Positions 24,520 through 32,869 of a stretch of 56,126 nt of DNA are shown in pieces; within the stretch, counting starts at the first letter, position 1; every line of letters begins with the position of its first letter. The stretch comes from a virus: positions 1 through 56,126 of IMG/VR virus record IMGVR_UViG_3300042988_000513. The stretch is one strand, 5' to 3'. The notes under the pieces are model-generated. The model worked only from the letters and a program-made list of their open reading frames with translations, was not told the DNA's origin and did not search any database. The translations under genes and the position numbers were made by a program.

Positions 24520-27500
24520 TACGGATTCCTGAACTCTATCTCTCGGATAACGGACAGAATCGTCAGAGGATAGGGAAGCGTCTGCCGCACGATGCCAACT
24601 GCGCCCTTGGTCCAGCGATTCGCCGGCCTGCACTCAACCAGCTCCTCCACCATCTCGAGCGGGTCCGTGGAGTCAGCAGTCATAGAGACCGACTGCATGT
24701 TGTCTTCGTCCTGGCCCACCTGGAGGCCGCCGTATCCAATGGCCTCGACGAACATCCTGGTCAGCGTGCAGAACAGCGGGCGAACTTCCTTGGACGAGGA
24801 GGCAGGCGGCAAGAACGAGACTTCTTGGACGTAGTCGTTCCCGAGTAAAGCCGAGACAATCTTTGTCCCGGTTACGGTCGCGTATACCTGGATGGCCTCT
24901 GGGGAGATGCTACTGATTGTTACCGTCCCTCCGTTATCAATTACGATGCTGTTGTCTTCGGACTGTGTTCCAGAAATATCGGCCTGAGTCCGAGTGCGCG
25001 ACCACGACGAAAGTGCCTGCCCGCTGGTAAGCGTCCCAGTCTTGGACGTAACGCGGAACAGCATTGCCGTTGAGCTAGAGCGACCAGTTGAGCTGTCTCC
25101 GGTATCCAGGACGGCCGTTCCAGTAGACGTTGCAATCGACAGCGTCACGCGCCTTGCGGCAGCAGCAACGGACGTCCATACGCTTGGATGGGTTGACGGA
25201 GCCTCGTTAGTTGAGCTTGCAACGATGCATTTGTATATGGTGGGCGTAGAGCCACTAAGCGTGAAGACATACGCTCCCAAGCTGTAGGTTACGCCAGAAG
25301 ACCACTCGTAAAACCTAGTCCACCCGACGTGGGGCTCTCCGGGAGAATCGGAGTCCGCCCTGTAATATCTCGTTCCGTATCGAACCCAGTCCAAAGCCTT
25401 GTATAGAATATCGTTTCGCCAGTCGATGGAGCGCGCGGCCTCGCACGCCTCCCAGCAGTCGGTTGCGGCAGTCAGCGTCACCAGGGATCCGGCCGAGATT
25501 GCCCCACCGCTAGTCAGCGTCAGAGCCGGATACTCGTAGTTTGTCAGGCTGTGGCCGTCCAGCAGCGGCAGGCTGTCCAGCCTGGTCTCGATTCCGAACG
25601 ACGCCATGCGCTCTAGCCTAGTCGTAGAGTCCCGCTCAACGAGCAGATACAGCGCGTCCTCGCTTCCCTCGGGGATGCTGCACACGTCCAGGACATCTCC
25701 GTCCGTATCGTGCAGCGCCCAGGCGTTGACCTCCTGCTCCTTCTGGTAAGTCATGCTTACCAGCTTGCCGTCCGATCGGACCATCCAGACGCACCGGTGC
25801 GGCTTGTGCGTAAACGTCCAGGCTACGATTGAGTAACCGTCCAAGAAGTGGTCGGCGAAGATGTTGAGCCCGGTCGCGTCATAGTTGGCCGTAGTGTCTA
25901 GGTAGGAGACGGACAGAACGTTGGGGCCGCGCTCCTGGACGAACAGAGCCTCGTTGCCAACCTGGAGAGGCATCAAGTGCGCCGAGCCGTTGTTGCCCTG
26001 GACCTTGGCGTCAATGCTATCGAACGCCAGCGCACCGCCAGACCCGCTAACCGCCCACTCATTTTCCGAGGTGAAGACCATCAGCCGGGAGACCGGCAAC
26101 AGCCCTCGGATCTCCTCAAAGCGCATGCTGGCAAGCTCGAACTCGCAGGCATCGTCGCTCGTCTGGATTAGCTTTCGGTCGAAATTGCTATAGTCTCCCG
26201 TCTTTGAGGCGAACAGCCAGCCTGGACGCCCGCCAGTCGTATCGCTGTGGGGAGCGCCAAAGATTCTGCGCTGCTCGTAGTACGACACTACGGCCGGATT
26301 CTCGGTCGCGGTCAGCGTACCGGACAGGTCGTAGACCGCAAACGGATTCTCGCCGCTTGGCGGAGTAATCGTGTAGTCCGGCGTCTGGTTTGTGTCGTAG
26401 AAATACTGTAGTGGGTAATAGTGGAACGGGCGCCAGTATGGCTCAACCCCGGCTCCAGCCCCGTAGTTCTCAACCGGAGTCACACCAGTTGCGGCCCTGC
26501 AGCATATCCACTCCGATCCCCCATATACGCACAGATCTCCTCGCTCGTATGCAAACGACGCAGAATAGTCGGCAGGGGGATCCCCCTCTGCCTCTGAGTC
26601 TCCAATCCATCCCCAGGAGTCATACCCTACCGGGTTTGTAGAGTCGTCGCCTGACCCGCCATTCCCGGCAGCAGCCCTTCGGTACATTCTATAGTACAGA
26701 ATCGAGTAGTCAGAAGACGTAGACGCCTGTGGGAAGACGAAGCGAAGGCCCGGCGACTGACCGAGACTGATTGACGTCTGTAAGTCGCTATCGTAGGCAA
26801 CATCTCCATCCGTGTGAACCGACCAGTATCCGGTACTAAATTCAGGATCCTGTCCAGGGGCCCCATGATTCTGTGTGCAGTACCAGAATGTCCCGCTAAT
26901 GTTGTCCTTTCGGACCGCGTCGTCTACCCCGTATGTTGCAGTTGGGTCCCAAACAGTGCAACCATCGACGCATACAATCTGCCGGATATGCTCGATCTCC
27001 TTCGGGGCAGTCTCGAAAATGACGCCGTCTGCGCGCTTTACGACTGCGGTAACGCACCACTTCCACTGGTAGGCCGGATAGTCTGTGGTCTCGGTAGGGT
27101 AGTTGGCATCCATCGTCCATTGCATCAGGACGGGGTCGGAGTCATAGGACCAGTCATCAAAAGCGCTGGCGTCAAACGAGAGATTGGCAATAGTCCAGTC
27201 TGTGTCGCTGTTGCGGGTCAGCTCCTGGGGGACGTAGTCCGGATGGCAGAGGGTCATTACGTTGCCAAGCTGGGCGTACTTCAGCCTAGCCAGGTCGTCC
27301 TTGTCCCAGGGCGTTACGACTGTATCTTGTAGTACGCCATCCTTGTATACGCCAAGAGTCTCGTCTCCCAGGACAAGAACGAAGCTGTCGCCCTGGCTGT
27401 AGACGAACGGGATGATGCGATACGTTCCGCTACCGGCAGACACGATATGCTCGAGACCTGGCCGGCTAGTGACCGGTCCCTGCTTGAGCGGAATCATGTT

Positions 27501-27608
27501 TCGGCACGTCAGCAGCGAGGAATGGTACTTGCCGACGTCGGACCGCCCCTTGAGTGTAGGGGAAATCTCGCCACCGCTAAAGCTGTTCTGCCTGAAATGG
27601 GCTGGCAA
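24519..27608 (-). CDS. Tail tubular protein B / tail nozzle protein (gp12-like)
   Basis: A 1029-residue protein. The N-terminus (MPAHFRQNSFSGGEISPTLKGRSDVGKYHSSLLTCRNMIPLKQGPVTSRPG) is the hallmark start of the podovirus nozzle family: 'F.GGE.SP...GR.D...Y......NF.....G....RPG'. The rest is a large beta-rich protein (for example VNAWALHDTDGDVLDVCSIP, a typical segment of this family). It forms the distal tube to which fibres and spikes attach. It follows tail tubular protein A by nine bases and precedes the internal core genes, matching the T7-type order gp11-gp12-gp13-gp14. Confidence 0.87.
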   Translation of the reverse strand: MPAHFRQNSFSGGEISPTLKGRSDVGKYHSSLLTCRNMIPLKQGPVTSRPGLEHIVSAGSGTYRIIPFVYSQGDSFVLVLGDETLGVYKDGVLQDTVVTPWDKDDLARLKYAQLGNVMTLCHPDYVPQELTRNSDTDWTIANLSFDASAFDDWSYDSDPVLMQWTMDANYPTETTDYPAYQWKWCVTAVVKRADGVIFETAPKEIEHIRQIVCVDGCTVWDPTATYGVDDAVRKDNISGTFWYCTQNHGAPGQDPEFSTGYWSVHTDGDVAYDSDLQTSISLGQSPGLRFVFPQASTSSDYSILYYRMYRRAAAGNGGSGDDSTNPVGYDSWGWIGDSEAEGDPPADYSASFAYERGDLCVYGGSEWICCRAATGVTPVENYGAGAGVEPYWRPFHYYPLQYFYDTNQTPDYTITPPSGENPFAVYDLSGTLTATENPAVVSYYEQRRIFGAPHSDTTGGRPGWLFASKTGDYSNFDRKLIQTSDDACEFELASMRFEEIRGLLPVSRLMVFTSENEWAVSGSGGALAFDSIDAKVQGNNGSAHLMPLQVGNEALFVQERGPNVLSVSYLDTTANYDATGLNIFADHFLDGYSIVAWTFTHKPHRCVWMVRSDGKLVSMTYQKEQEVNAWALHDTDGDVLDVCSIPEGSEDALYLLVERDSTTRLERMASFGIETRLDSLPLLDGHSLTNYEYPALTLTSGGAISAGSLVTLTAATDCWEACEAARSIDWRNDILYKALDWVRYGTRYYRADSDSPGEPHVGWTRFYEWSSGVTYSLGAYVFTLSGSTPTIYKCIVASSTNEAPSTHPSVWTSVAAAARRVTLSIATSTGTAVLDTGDSSTGRSSSTAMLFRVTSKTGTLTSGQALSSWSRTRTQADISGTQSEDNSIVIDNGGTVTISSISPEAIQVYATVTGTKIVSALLGNDYVQEVSFLPPASSSKEVRPLFCTLTRMFVEAIGYGGLQVGQDEDNMQSVSMTADSTDPLEMVEELVECRPANRWTKGAVGIVRQTLPYPLTILSVIREIEFRNP

Positions 27609-27617
27609 GGGGGCCTC

Positions 27618-28637
27618 CTAGAGGGGCAGCCAGCCCCAGCCGAGCGGATACGTTGAGCCCTGGTAGGGATTCCAGGCGTCTCCGCGCGCAGCAACAACCT
27701 CGGAGTCGGGAGGCATATCCTCCTGAAACTCGATGAAATCGACAGAGCGGGCCTCGTTGACTGCCAATAAGTACGCCTGCATCAGCGCCTGCGGGGCGGG
27801 CTCGGCCTTGAGCGGGCCGCTAATCTCGTAGGCCAGCTTCCATGCCAGCGCATCCGCGAAGCCGGCAGGGAAGCGCGAGGCGTCCGTCACGTCTTCGACG
27901 TAGATAATCTTGGGCGTGTCGGACGGGTCGATATCGGTCCACAGCACGTTCAGGCTGCCAAAGTTTCCACGCTTGAACGGGATGCGCTGGTCCGGACGAA
28001 TCGAGCGGGCGCCGGACCAAATGTACCGCCCAATCAGCATGTCGGCCGGCAAAAGAAAACCGTAGTTATATTCGAAGCTCAGGCCATCCGTAGCCGTAAA
28101 CCTGTATATGTCGCCGGCAACCAGCGTTTGCCCACTAGCCAGAGTGACCTCGATTGTCCCGGTCATCTCGAGGCCGGAGCCGCAAGCCAACTCAACGCCG
28201 GTTCCGCCGCTGTTTCCGATGGTCTGCGCTCCGGACGAATAGACGACGGGAGAGCCAAACGAGATGCCGCCGTCAACGCTCCACTTGATGTAGCCCGTAG
28301 ACGTTCCGCCAGCCGCAGTCACCTGGCCGACCACGTTATAGCTGCCCTCGAGGTCGCTAGAGGCAGCCAGCGCCGTAATCATCGTGGAGCCGGCAGGCCC
28401 CGTCCCGATGCGTTCAACGGCCGAGCATGCCGGAGCGAACTCCTCGAGAGGGGCCTGGCGAATCGCAAACTTCCAGGGGAACGCCCCAAGAAGCTGCTGC
28501 CGGACCTGGTCCCAGAACATCATGCTAACGATGGCCTCCTGGGACGTGTCCGTTGTCGCGGTAATAAACTGCTTGATGCCGCAGCGAGCCAGCGCGCGGT
28601 TGATGATTCCCACCTGTGTCTGTGCGCTCGTGTACAC
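27618..28637 (-). CDS. Tail tubular protein A / adaptor (gp11-like) with an inserted domain
   Basis: A 339-residue protein. It begins MYTSAQTQVGIINRALARCG and ...VRQQLLGAFPWKFAIRQAPL, the conserved 'IcN.AL...G......D.....A......y......LL....W.FA..R..L' signature of tail tubular protein A. Residues about 78-185 (GSYNVVGQVTAAGGTSTGYIKWSVDGG...YRFTATDG) are a beta-rich, Ig-like insertion, found in related BPP-1-type proteins but absent from T7 gp11. The family fold then resumes (LPADMLIGRYIW ... KIIYVEDVTDASRFPAGFADALAWKLAYEI). It connects the portal to the nozzle. Confidence 0.85.
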   Translation of the reverse strand: MYTSAQTQVGIINRALARCGIKQFITATTDTSQEAIVSMMFWDQVRQQLLGAFPWKFAIRQAPLEEFAPACSAVERIGTGPAGSTMITALAASSDLEGSYNVVGQVTAAGGTSTGYIKWSVDGGISFGSPVVYSSGAQTIGNSGGTGVELACGSGLEMTGTIEVTLASGQTLVAGDIYRFTATDGLSFEYNYGFLLPADMLIGRYIWSGARSIRPDQRIPFKRGNFGSLNVLWTDIDPSDTPKIIYVEDVTDASRFPAGFADALAWKLAYEISGPLKAEPAPQALMQAYLLAVNEARSVDFIEFQEDMPPDSEVVAARGDAWNPYQGSTYPLGWGWLPL

Positions 28638-28667
28638 GCTGGCTCCTGTCTACGCTTCGCTGCTACG

Positions 28668-29081
28668 CTACTGGCGGCGGCCCTGCTGTCGGCCCTGGCT
28701 CTGCGGCTGCGGCTCCGGCTCCTCGGGCCTCGTAAACGCGGCCGGCTCCGGCTGGGGTCCGGCTCGAGAAGAGATGCGCAATCCGGCAAGGCGGCTCTTC
28801 ATCGCCCCGATTCGGCCGTTCAGCGCAGCAAGCGATCTAAGGCCAGCCGGGTCGCCCGGAATGAACTTACGTGTTTCCTCGGAGTTGGCGATCCTCTTCT
28901 CAATGAGGGCCCTCATGGCGTCAACGGCCTCCTGATTAAGGGGCTCCCATCGCGTAGAAGGCTCGCCAGCGTACGCAATCTCCTTGCCAGGGGCGTGGTA
29001 CTCATGGCTCGGCTGCCCATCGCCCATCATCGGACCGGTCGGAAGAAACGCAGAGTGATTAATCCAGTATCGCGCAACCAT
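28668..29081 (-). CDS. Unknown virion-region protein with Pro/Glu/Gln/Arg-rich tail
   Basis: A 137-residue protein. The first ~100 residues are mixed alpha/beta (VARYWINHSAFLPTGPMMGDGQPSHEYHAPGKE..., then a long helix ALIEKRIANSEETRKFI). The last 35 residues are low complexity (EEPEPQPQSQGRQQGRRQ). It lies between the decoration-like genes and tail tubular protein A, a position often held by a small head-completion or conserved podoviral protein. I do not recognise the family. Confidence 0.6.
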   Translation of the reverse strand: MVARYWINHSAFLPTGPMMGDGQPSHEYHAPGKEIAYAGEPSTRWEPLNQEAVDAMRALIEKRIANSEETRKFIPGDPAGLRSLAALNGRIGAMKSRLAGLRISSRAGPQPEPAAFTRPEEPEPQPQSQGRQQGRRQ

Positions 29082-29102
29082 CGTAGTTCGTTCCTCGGAT
29101 AT

Positions 29103-29124
29103 GGCCCCCGCGTTAACGGGGGCC
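29103..29124 (-). terminator. GC-rich hairpin between decoration genes and tail genes
   Basis: A perfect 8-bp inverted repeat (GGCCCCCG ... CGGGGGCC) with a 6-base loop lies in the 60-base gap between two minus-strand genes. It lacks a strong U tract on either strand, so it may be a weak terminator, an RNA-processing or stability element, or a pause site that sets the ratio of head to tail proteins. Confidence 0.45.
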
Positions 29125-29141
29125 GGTTAACTGCACTGCTG

Positions 29142-29699
29142 CTAATACGTCATCGGGATAACGTGGAAGAACGTTCGGACATACAGCACGCTTGTTGCAG
29201 CTGCGCCAGACGGATCCGTTGAGGCGACGTTCAGCACAAGCGCCGCAGCGGAAACAGGAACAATCGCAGCCGTGCTGGCCGGGTACACATACCGAAGCTG
29301 GTCAGACGTGGCAGTCAGGAAGCCGCTGGACGCCACCGTAGCAACCAACTGCCCGGCCTCGTTTGTATACTTGACGAGCGCATTTCCAGACGTGAAGGCG
29401 CCGCCGCTGTAGTCCAGGAACAGCAGCGCGCCGTCAAACACGTTGGCATAGCCGGCTGCGGGAGCTGCAACCAGCGTGTACGGGGTCGTGTGAAGAGCCT
29501 TTACCTGGGCAGCAGTAAGCGATACGTCTGCATAGTTGCCGTACAGTTCGGAAGACAGGTTGGCTTCCGCAAGCGTAATTGCAGACGGAAGAGCGCCAGT
29601 CGCCAGCTTAGACGTAGCAATCGAGGCGCTGGCGTGGAAGTCGGCGTTAACGTATCCGGTCTTCTTTTGAGTTCCAGCCGGGCTAGGTAGATTCGCCAT
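29142..29699 (-). CDS. Decoration-like head protein, paralogue 2
   Basis: A 185-residue beta-rich protein. It is clearly related to the next upstream gene. Both have a segment (V)HxSAxIAxSKLATGALxxxITxAEANLxxxLxGNYADV, a middle VAxPAAGYANxxDxxxxFxDYSxxAF and end in V(Y/H)VRTFFHV(I/V)P. The start here, MANLPSPAGTQKKTGYVNADFHASASIATSKLA, differs from its neighbour. The location just after cement and capsid genes suggests a capsid-surface or fibre-like accessory protein. This is inferred from location and duplication, because no family motif was recognised. Confidence 0.6.
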   Translation of the reverse strand: MANLPSPAGTQKKTGYVNADFHASASIATSKLATGALPSAITLAEANLSSELYGNYADVSLTAAQVKALHTTPYTLVAAPAAGYANVFDGALLFLDYSGGAFTSGNALVKYTNEAGQLVATVASSGFLTATSDQLRYVYPASTAAIVPVSAAALVLNVASTDPSGAAATSVLYVRTFFHVIPMTY

Positions 29700-29708
29700 G
29701 GTCGCCCC

Positions 29709-30272
29709 TTAGAACGAGGTAGGAACGACGTGGAAGAACGTTCGAACGTGGAAGTGCCCGCCGCCTGTAATCGGATCCGCCGAAGCGCAAGTCAGCCACA
29801 GCGCGCCATTGGTTCCGGACGCACCGCCAGCAATCGGGGTGATTGCAGCCGTGCTAGTCGGATACGCAACCCGAACGCCATCGGCAGACTCGCTGTCGCC
29901 GAAGAACGACGTTTTGGCGATGGTCGCGATTGCCGCAGAGTCGATTGCGGAGCCTGTGTGGTAGTTGACGGTAATATTTCCGTTCGAGGCAAAAGCGGCA
30001 GACGAGTAGTCGTAGAAGATTTCGACACTGTCCAAGATGTTGGCGTAGCCGGCGCCAGGATTCGCAACCAGCTGCTTGCCAACGCTGTTCAGCGTCAGCA
30101 GATCGGAGTTGGCAACCGTGACGTCGGCATAGTTGCCAATCAGTGCAACCGTAAGATTCGCCTCGGCAATCGTGATATCAGTATCGAGCGCGCCAGTGGC
30201 AAGCTTGGAAAGCGCAATCGCCGCGCTGTCGTGAACGTCGCCGTTAATCAGCTTTCGAAAGATTCGCAGCAT
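29709..30272 (-). CDS. Decoration-like head protein, paralogue 1
   Basis: A 187-residue beta-rich protein and the duplicate of the gene that follows nine bases later. Shared landmarks are KLATGALDTDITIAEANL, IGNYADVTV, GAGYANILDSVEIFYDYSS and the C-terminal HVRTFFHVVP. Similarity is strongest at the N-terminal third and the last ten residues, with divergence in the middle. That pattern suits proteins with conserved assembly contacts and a variable exposed part. It is preceded by an intrinsic terminator-like hairpin, so its expression may be reduced relative to capsid. Confidence 0.6.
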   Translation of the reverse strand: MLRIFRKLINGDVHDSAAIALSKLATGALDTDITIAEANLTVALIGNYADVTVANSDLLTLNSVGKQLVANPGAGYANILDSVEIFYDYSSAAFASNGNITVNYHTGSAIDSAAIATIAKTSFFGDSESADGVRVAYPTSTAAITPIAGGASGTNGALWLTCASADPITGGGHFHVRTFFHVVPTSF

Positions 30273-30286
30273 TGCGTCTCCTTTGC

Positions 30287-30317
30287 AAAAGGCGGCCCAG
30301 CCGAAGCCAGGCCGCCA
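30287..30317 (-). terminator. Intrinsic terminator after the cement protein gene
   Basis: On the minus strand a 7-bp stem GGCGGCC/GGCCGCC encloses an inner GC-TTCG-GC hairpin and is followed at once by TTTTGC. It lies just downstream of the cement gene stop, so it should end or attenuate transcripts that carry scaffold, capsid and cement genes and keep those highly expressed relative to downstream genes. Confidence 0.75.
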
Positions 30318-30332
30318 TTGCTATCGCTTCAA

Positions 30333-30800
30333 TTAGGCCAGATACGAGGGCTGCGTATAGAACAGCGGGCTCGGGGCGCAATCGGCCAGGAAGCTACGCA
30401 CAACATAGCTATTGTCCGCGTTGCCAAGGTGATACTCAACCCGCCAGTACCGGTATCCGATGCTCGGAGGAACCGGCAACACGATGATCTGGTTATCAGC
30501 GAGAAGCGCGTTGGCGATGTCGCCAGTTTGGGCAATGATACGCGAAGACGTGAACGCCGTATCAGTGGCAGCAACAAGCTTGATGTTCAGCGTCGGAGTG
30601 GTGTGGCCGGTGTCCTTGGTCACAACCTGAGTGATCAGGTACATCGGGGCGCCGTTGCCAAGCTGGCGTGTCGGAGTAGAAGCAGCGGCCCCCTGGCCAA
30701 GGTCAAGCTGGTTGTAGGAGACGTTATCGGCGTCCGCGATGGTCTGCGAGTCATCCGTAGCGCTGGTGTAGGTGAAGGTCAGTTCCTTATCGAGCAGCAT
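30333..30800 (-). CDS. Capsid cement protein, Bbp16-like
   Basis: A 155-residue protein. The start MLLDKELTFTYTSATDDSQTIADADNVSYNQLDLGQG and the following GNGAPMYLITQVVT closely match the pattern of the Bbp16 cement family of BPP-1-like podoviruses (MxLDxxLxFS...Q.It....ST..iDLG......G.G..ly.v..V). The end YRYWRVEYHLGNADNSYVVRSFLADCAP is also typical. Cement proteins trimerise on the capsid exterior and stabilise it after expansion. It directly follows the major capsid gene, and the adjacent order capsid then cement is as in BPP-1. Confidence 0.85.
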   Translation of the reverse strand: MLLDKELTFTYTSATDDSQTIADADNVSYNQLDLGQGAAASTPTRQLGNGAPMYLITQVVTKDTGHTTPTLNIKLVAATDTAFTSSRIIAQTGDIANALLADNQIIVLPVPPSIGYRYWRVEYHLGNADNSYVVRSFLADCAPSPLFYTQPSYLA

Positions 30801-30857
30801 TTGATTTTTCTCTTTCTGGGCCTAGGCCCTGATTTGTTAGTTAGTACGGCGCCAGAA

Positions 30858-31898
30858 TTAGCTGACAACAGCCTCGGTGGTGGTGAGGGCATCGCAGAAG
30901 CGAATCGGAATCCCGAACATATGGGGAACGCGCGATCCGCCGCGATCCACGTACTCGAGATAGTTCGCTTGGCGGGCCATCATCTGCTGGCCAACCATGT
31001 TGAACGTGTTGCGCGCCATGTAGAACACGGGCTTGCAGTTGTTCAGATCGTAGATAGCGGTCATCGCGTCCTGCATACGGGCCACAAGATCGGCGCCCGT
31101 GCTCAGGTCGTTGGTCCAGCCGCCAGTCCCGGTGTCAATGTTGCAAACGCGGGCAACATAGCGGTAATCCTTCACGCAGAGACCAACCTGCCAGGTCCAC
31201 TCAGAGACGTAAGCGCGGAACTGGTTGGTTCCACCGCTGTCGGGAACCAGCTGCTCTCCCATGTCAACGTGCTGCAGGCCGCCGACGCTCCCCTTCGGGA
31301 AGATCCCAAACACGGTCTCAGGGCCCCAGCCAATAAGCCAGATGGAGGTCTGATCGCCGCCAGACGCTCCGGAGTCGGCCTTGATGATCTGGCCGGTGCC
31401 GGTAGGACCGCCAGACGCGGCTGGGTTGCCAGACGTCGCAGACAGTCGAGGACTAAGACCCTGGAACTTCTCAGGGTTGCTCGAGTACGAGTGATAGAAG
31501 ATGCCGGTCGCCAGCTCGTTGTTGAACGCGCTAACAAACGCCAGATCCTCGGACGCACGGAAGGCGGCCTCATTGCCGTTCAGCTTGGCAAGGGCGCAAT
31601 CCACCTTCGAATAACCAACGCACTGGCCAATGGGCTCGTCGTGCTGGTCGGTCGTGCTCTTTGCAGGAGCAACGCCCTGGTTGAACTTCCGCCAGGTCAG
31701 GGCAGGAAGCGCCGATCGGCTGGTGAAGCGGTGGGCGCTCGGCATGTTCGCCTCAACCCAGCTCATGTCCTGGAGAAGAGGATTCTTTTGCTCGAGAACC
31801 TCAGCGATATTGGCGATCGATCCGTTAGGGTCAAGTCGCTTGGTAACATCGGCCAACGTCGGGAAGGTGTTCCCGATCTGTGCGGTAGAGGCAGTCAT
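30858..31898 (-). CDS. Major capsid protein (BPP-1 / Bbp17-like, HK97 fold expected)
   Basis: A 346-residue protein. The N-terminal region (LADVTKRLDPNGSIANIAEVLEQKNPLLQDMSWVEAN...HRFTSRSALPALTWRKFNQGV) is the conserved start of a podovirus coat family. Later segments are TSIWLIGWGPETVFGIFPKG, GLQHVDMGEQ and a C-terminal ...YVDRGGSRVPHMFGIPIRFCDAL. It lies between scaffold and cement genes, as expected. Length and domain order suit an HK97-fold coat without a fused protease, and assembly is guided by the separate scaffold protein. Confidence 0.88.
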   Translation of the reverse strand: MTASTAQIGNTFPTLADVTKRLDPNGSIANIAEVLEQKNPLLQDMSWVEANMPSAHRFTSRSALPALTWRKFNQGVAPAKSTTDQHDEPIGQCVGYSKVDCALAKLNGNEAAFRASEDLAFVSAFNNELATGIFYHSYSSNPEKFQGLSPRLSATSGNPAASGGPTGTGQIIKADSGASGGDQTSIWLIGWGPETVFGIFPKGSVGGLQHVDMGEQLVPDSGGTNQFRAYVSEWTWQVGLCVKDYRYVARVCNIDTGTGGWTNDLSTGADLVARMQDAMTAIYDLNNCKPVFYMARNTFNMVGQQMMARQANYLEYVDRGGSRVPHMFGIPIRFCDALTTTEAVVS

Positions 31899-31938
31899 TC
31901 TAATTGCTCCATGTGCCTAGAAGGCGGTAAGTAGTTAG

Positions 31939-32715
31939 TTAGTCGGATTGCTTGTTCATGGACGGGTACAGCGAGCCGGCCAGGTTATCTACAAGCGCGT
32001 TGCCGGTAATTCCTCGCTGATGGTCAACGGCCGGAGCGCTCTTGGCGTTAGCGACGCTAGCAAGAGAATCCTCGCCAAACGCCTTGCCAATAGCGGCAAA
32101 GAACTGCATCGCGGCCGGGTGGTTTTCAAGGCCACCAAGAGCCTCAAGAAGACCAGGAGGCGCGAAACGGTCGATAGCGCGTTGCGCGTGCGCAACGTTC
32201 TGCTCGAACGCCCCGGCCCACTCCTTCTTCAGGCTGGCAATGCTGTCCTGTTTCCACTGCGAAAACGCCCTGGCCTGTTCGGCCTCGCGCGCCTGCGCAG
32301 CCTTCATCTCGAGGTCAAAGAACTTCTGAGCGTTCTTGGAGTCCAGACCCGCCTCCTTGGCGATGGCCTTGAACTCAGACAGCACTTCGTCATTGACCTT
32401 GAGCCCCTCGGGGATAGCGATCTCGACATCCGCCTTAACGGATTTCTCCTCGGCAGCTTTGTCTGCTTCGCCCTTCTGTGCGTCGGACTTCTCGGGAGCC
32501 TTGAGAAGTGACGCCACCTCGGCGGGCTTCTCGGCATCCTTGGCCGGCTCTGGAGCCTTGTCCGCCGTCGCGGGCCTGGCTGCTGGAGCTGGAGTTGCGA
32601 CTGGCGCAGCGGCCGGGGTTGAGGCGGCAGCGGCAACAGGTTCAGCGGCCGGAGCGGTCACAGCCGCAGCGGCAGCACTGGATACTTCGGGAGTCGTTTG
32701 GGCTGTGTCGGACAT
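31939..32715 (-). CDS. Capsid scaffolding protein
   Basis: A 258-residue acidic, helical protein. Residues 1-65 are very rich in Ala/Pro/Val (low complexity), 65-100 are charged, and 100-200 are helical with coiled-coil character (KVNDEVLSEFKAIAKEAGLDSKNAQKFFDLEMKAAQAREAEQARAF). This composition and the location immediately before the major capsid gene are typical of podovirus scaffolds that template procapsid assembly and are then lost. A promoter-like motif ends 23 bases upstream of its start. Confidence 0.82.
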   Translation of the reverse strand: MSDTAQTTPEVSSAAAAAVTAPAAEPVAAAASTPAAAPVATPAPAARPATADKAPEPAKDAEKPAEVASLLKAPEKSDAQKGEADKAAEEKSVKADVEIAIPEGLKVNDEVLSEFKAIAKEAGLDSKNAQKFFDLEMKAAQAREAEQARAFSQWKQDSIASLKKEWAGAFEQNVAHAQRAIDRFAPPGLLEALGGLENHPAAMQFFAAIGKAFGEDSLASVANAKSAPAVDHQRGITGNALVDNLAGSLYPSMNKQSD

Positions 32716-32737
32716 GGCCCAAGAATGGGCCCGACCT

Positions 32738-32751
32738 GCCGCAAGCTATAC
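32738..32751 (-). promoter_or_regulatory. Promoter-like motif, copy B (GTATAGCTTGCGGC)
   Basis: Identical over 14 bases to copy A and placed 23 bases before the scaffold start. It lies between the 3' end of the tRNA-like gene and the scaffold gene. Its upstream flank contains GGCC four bases before the motif, also seen at copy C. It is probably the promoter of the capsid transcription unit. Confidence 0.65.
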
Positions 32752-32777
32752 AAAAGGCCCCGGCGATTGCCAGGGCC

Positions 32778-32849
32778 TGCCACTAGCGAGGTTCGAACTC
32801 GCATCTCGCGCTTACGATAACGCGATCCTACCCTTTAGACGATAGTGGT
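32778..32849 (-). tRNA. tRNA-like gene with non-standard anticodon loop (identity uncertain; CGU/Thr possible)
   Basis: A 72-base cloverleaf. Acceptor ACCACTA/TAGTGGC (6 pairs, first pair A-C mismatched), D arm GTCT...GGAT with GG in the loop, and a perfect T arm GCGAG-TTCGAAC-CTCGC. The anticodon arm CGCGTTATCGTAAGCGCG folds as 5-6 pairs with a loop of 6 or 8 bases instead of 7, so the anticodon cannot be fixed. If T33 precedes CGT, it would read ACG (Thr). CCA is not encoded. It may be a decayed, frameshift-suppressing or processing-signal tRNA. Confidence 0.7.
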
Positions 32850-32869
32850 CCTACTAAACGAGCTTCGCT

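Noticed and set aside
30818-30829. The palindrome GGGCCTAGGCCC before the cement gene as a terminator.
   Set aside because: It has no loop or U tract and is very short. It may be incidental.
29730-31934. A 734-codon open frame on the plus strand across the capsid region.
   Set aside because: It is antisense to the convincing capsid, cement and decoration genes, has no ribosome site or domain, and reflects codon bias in a GC-rich sequence.
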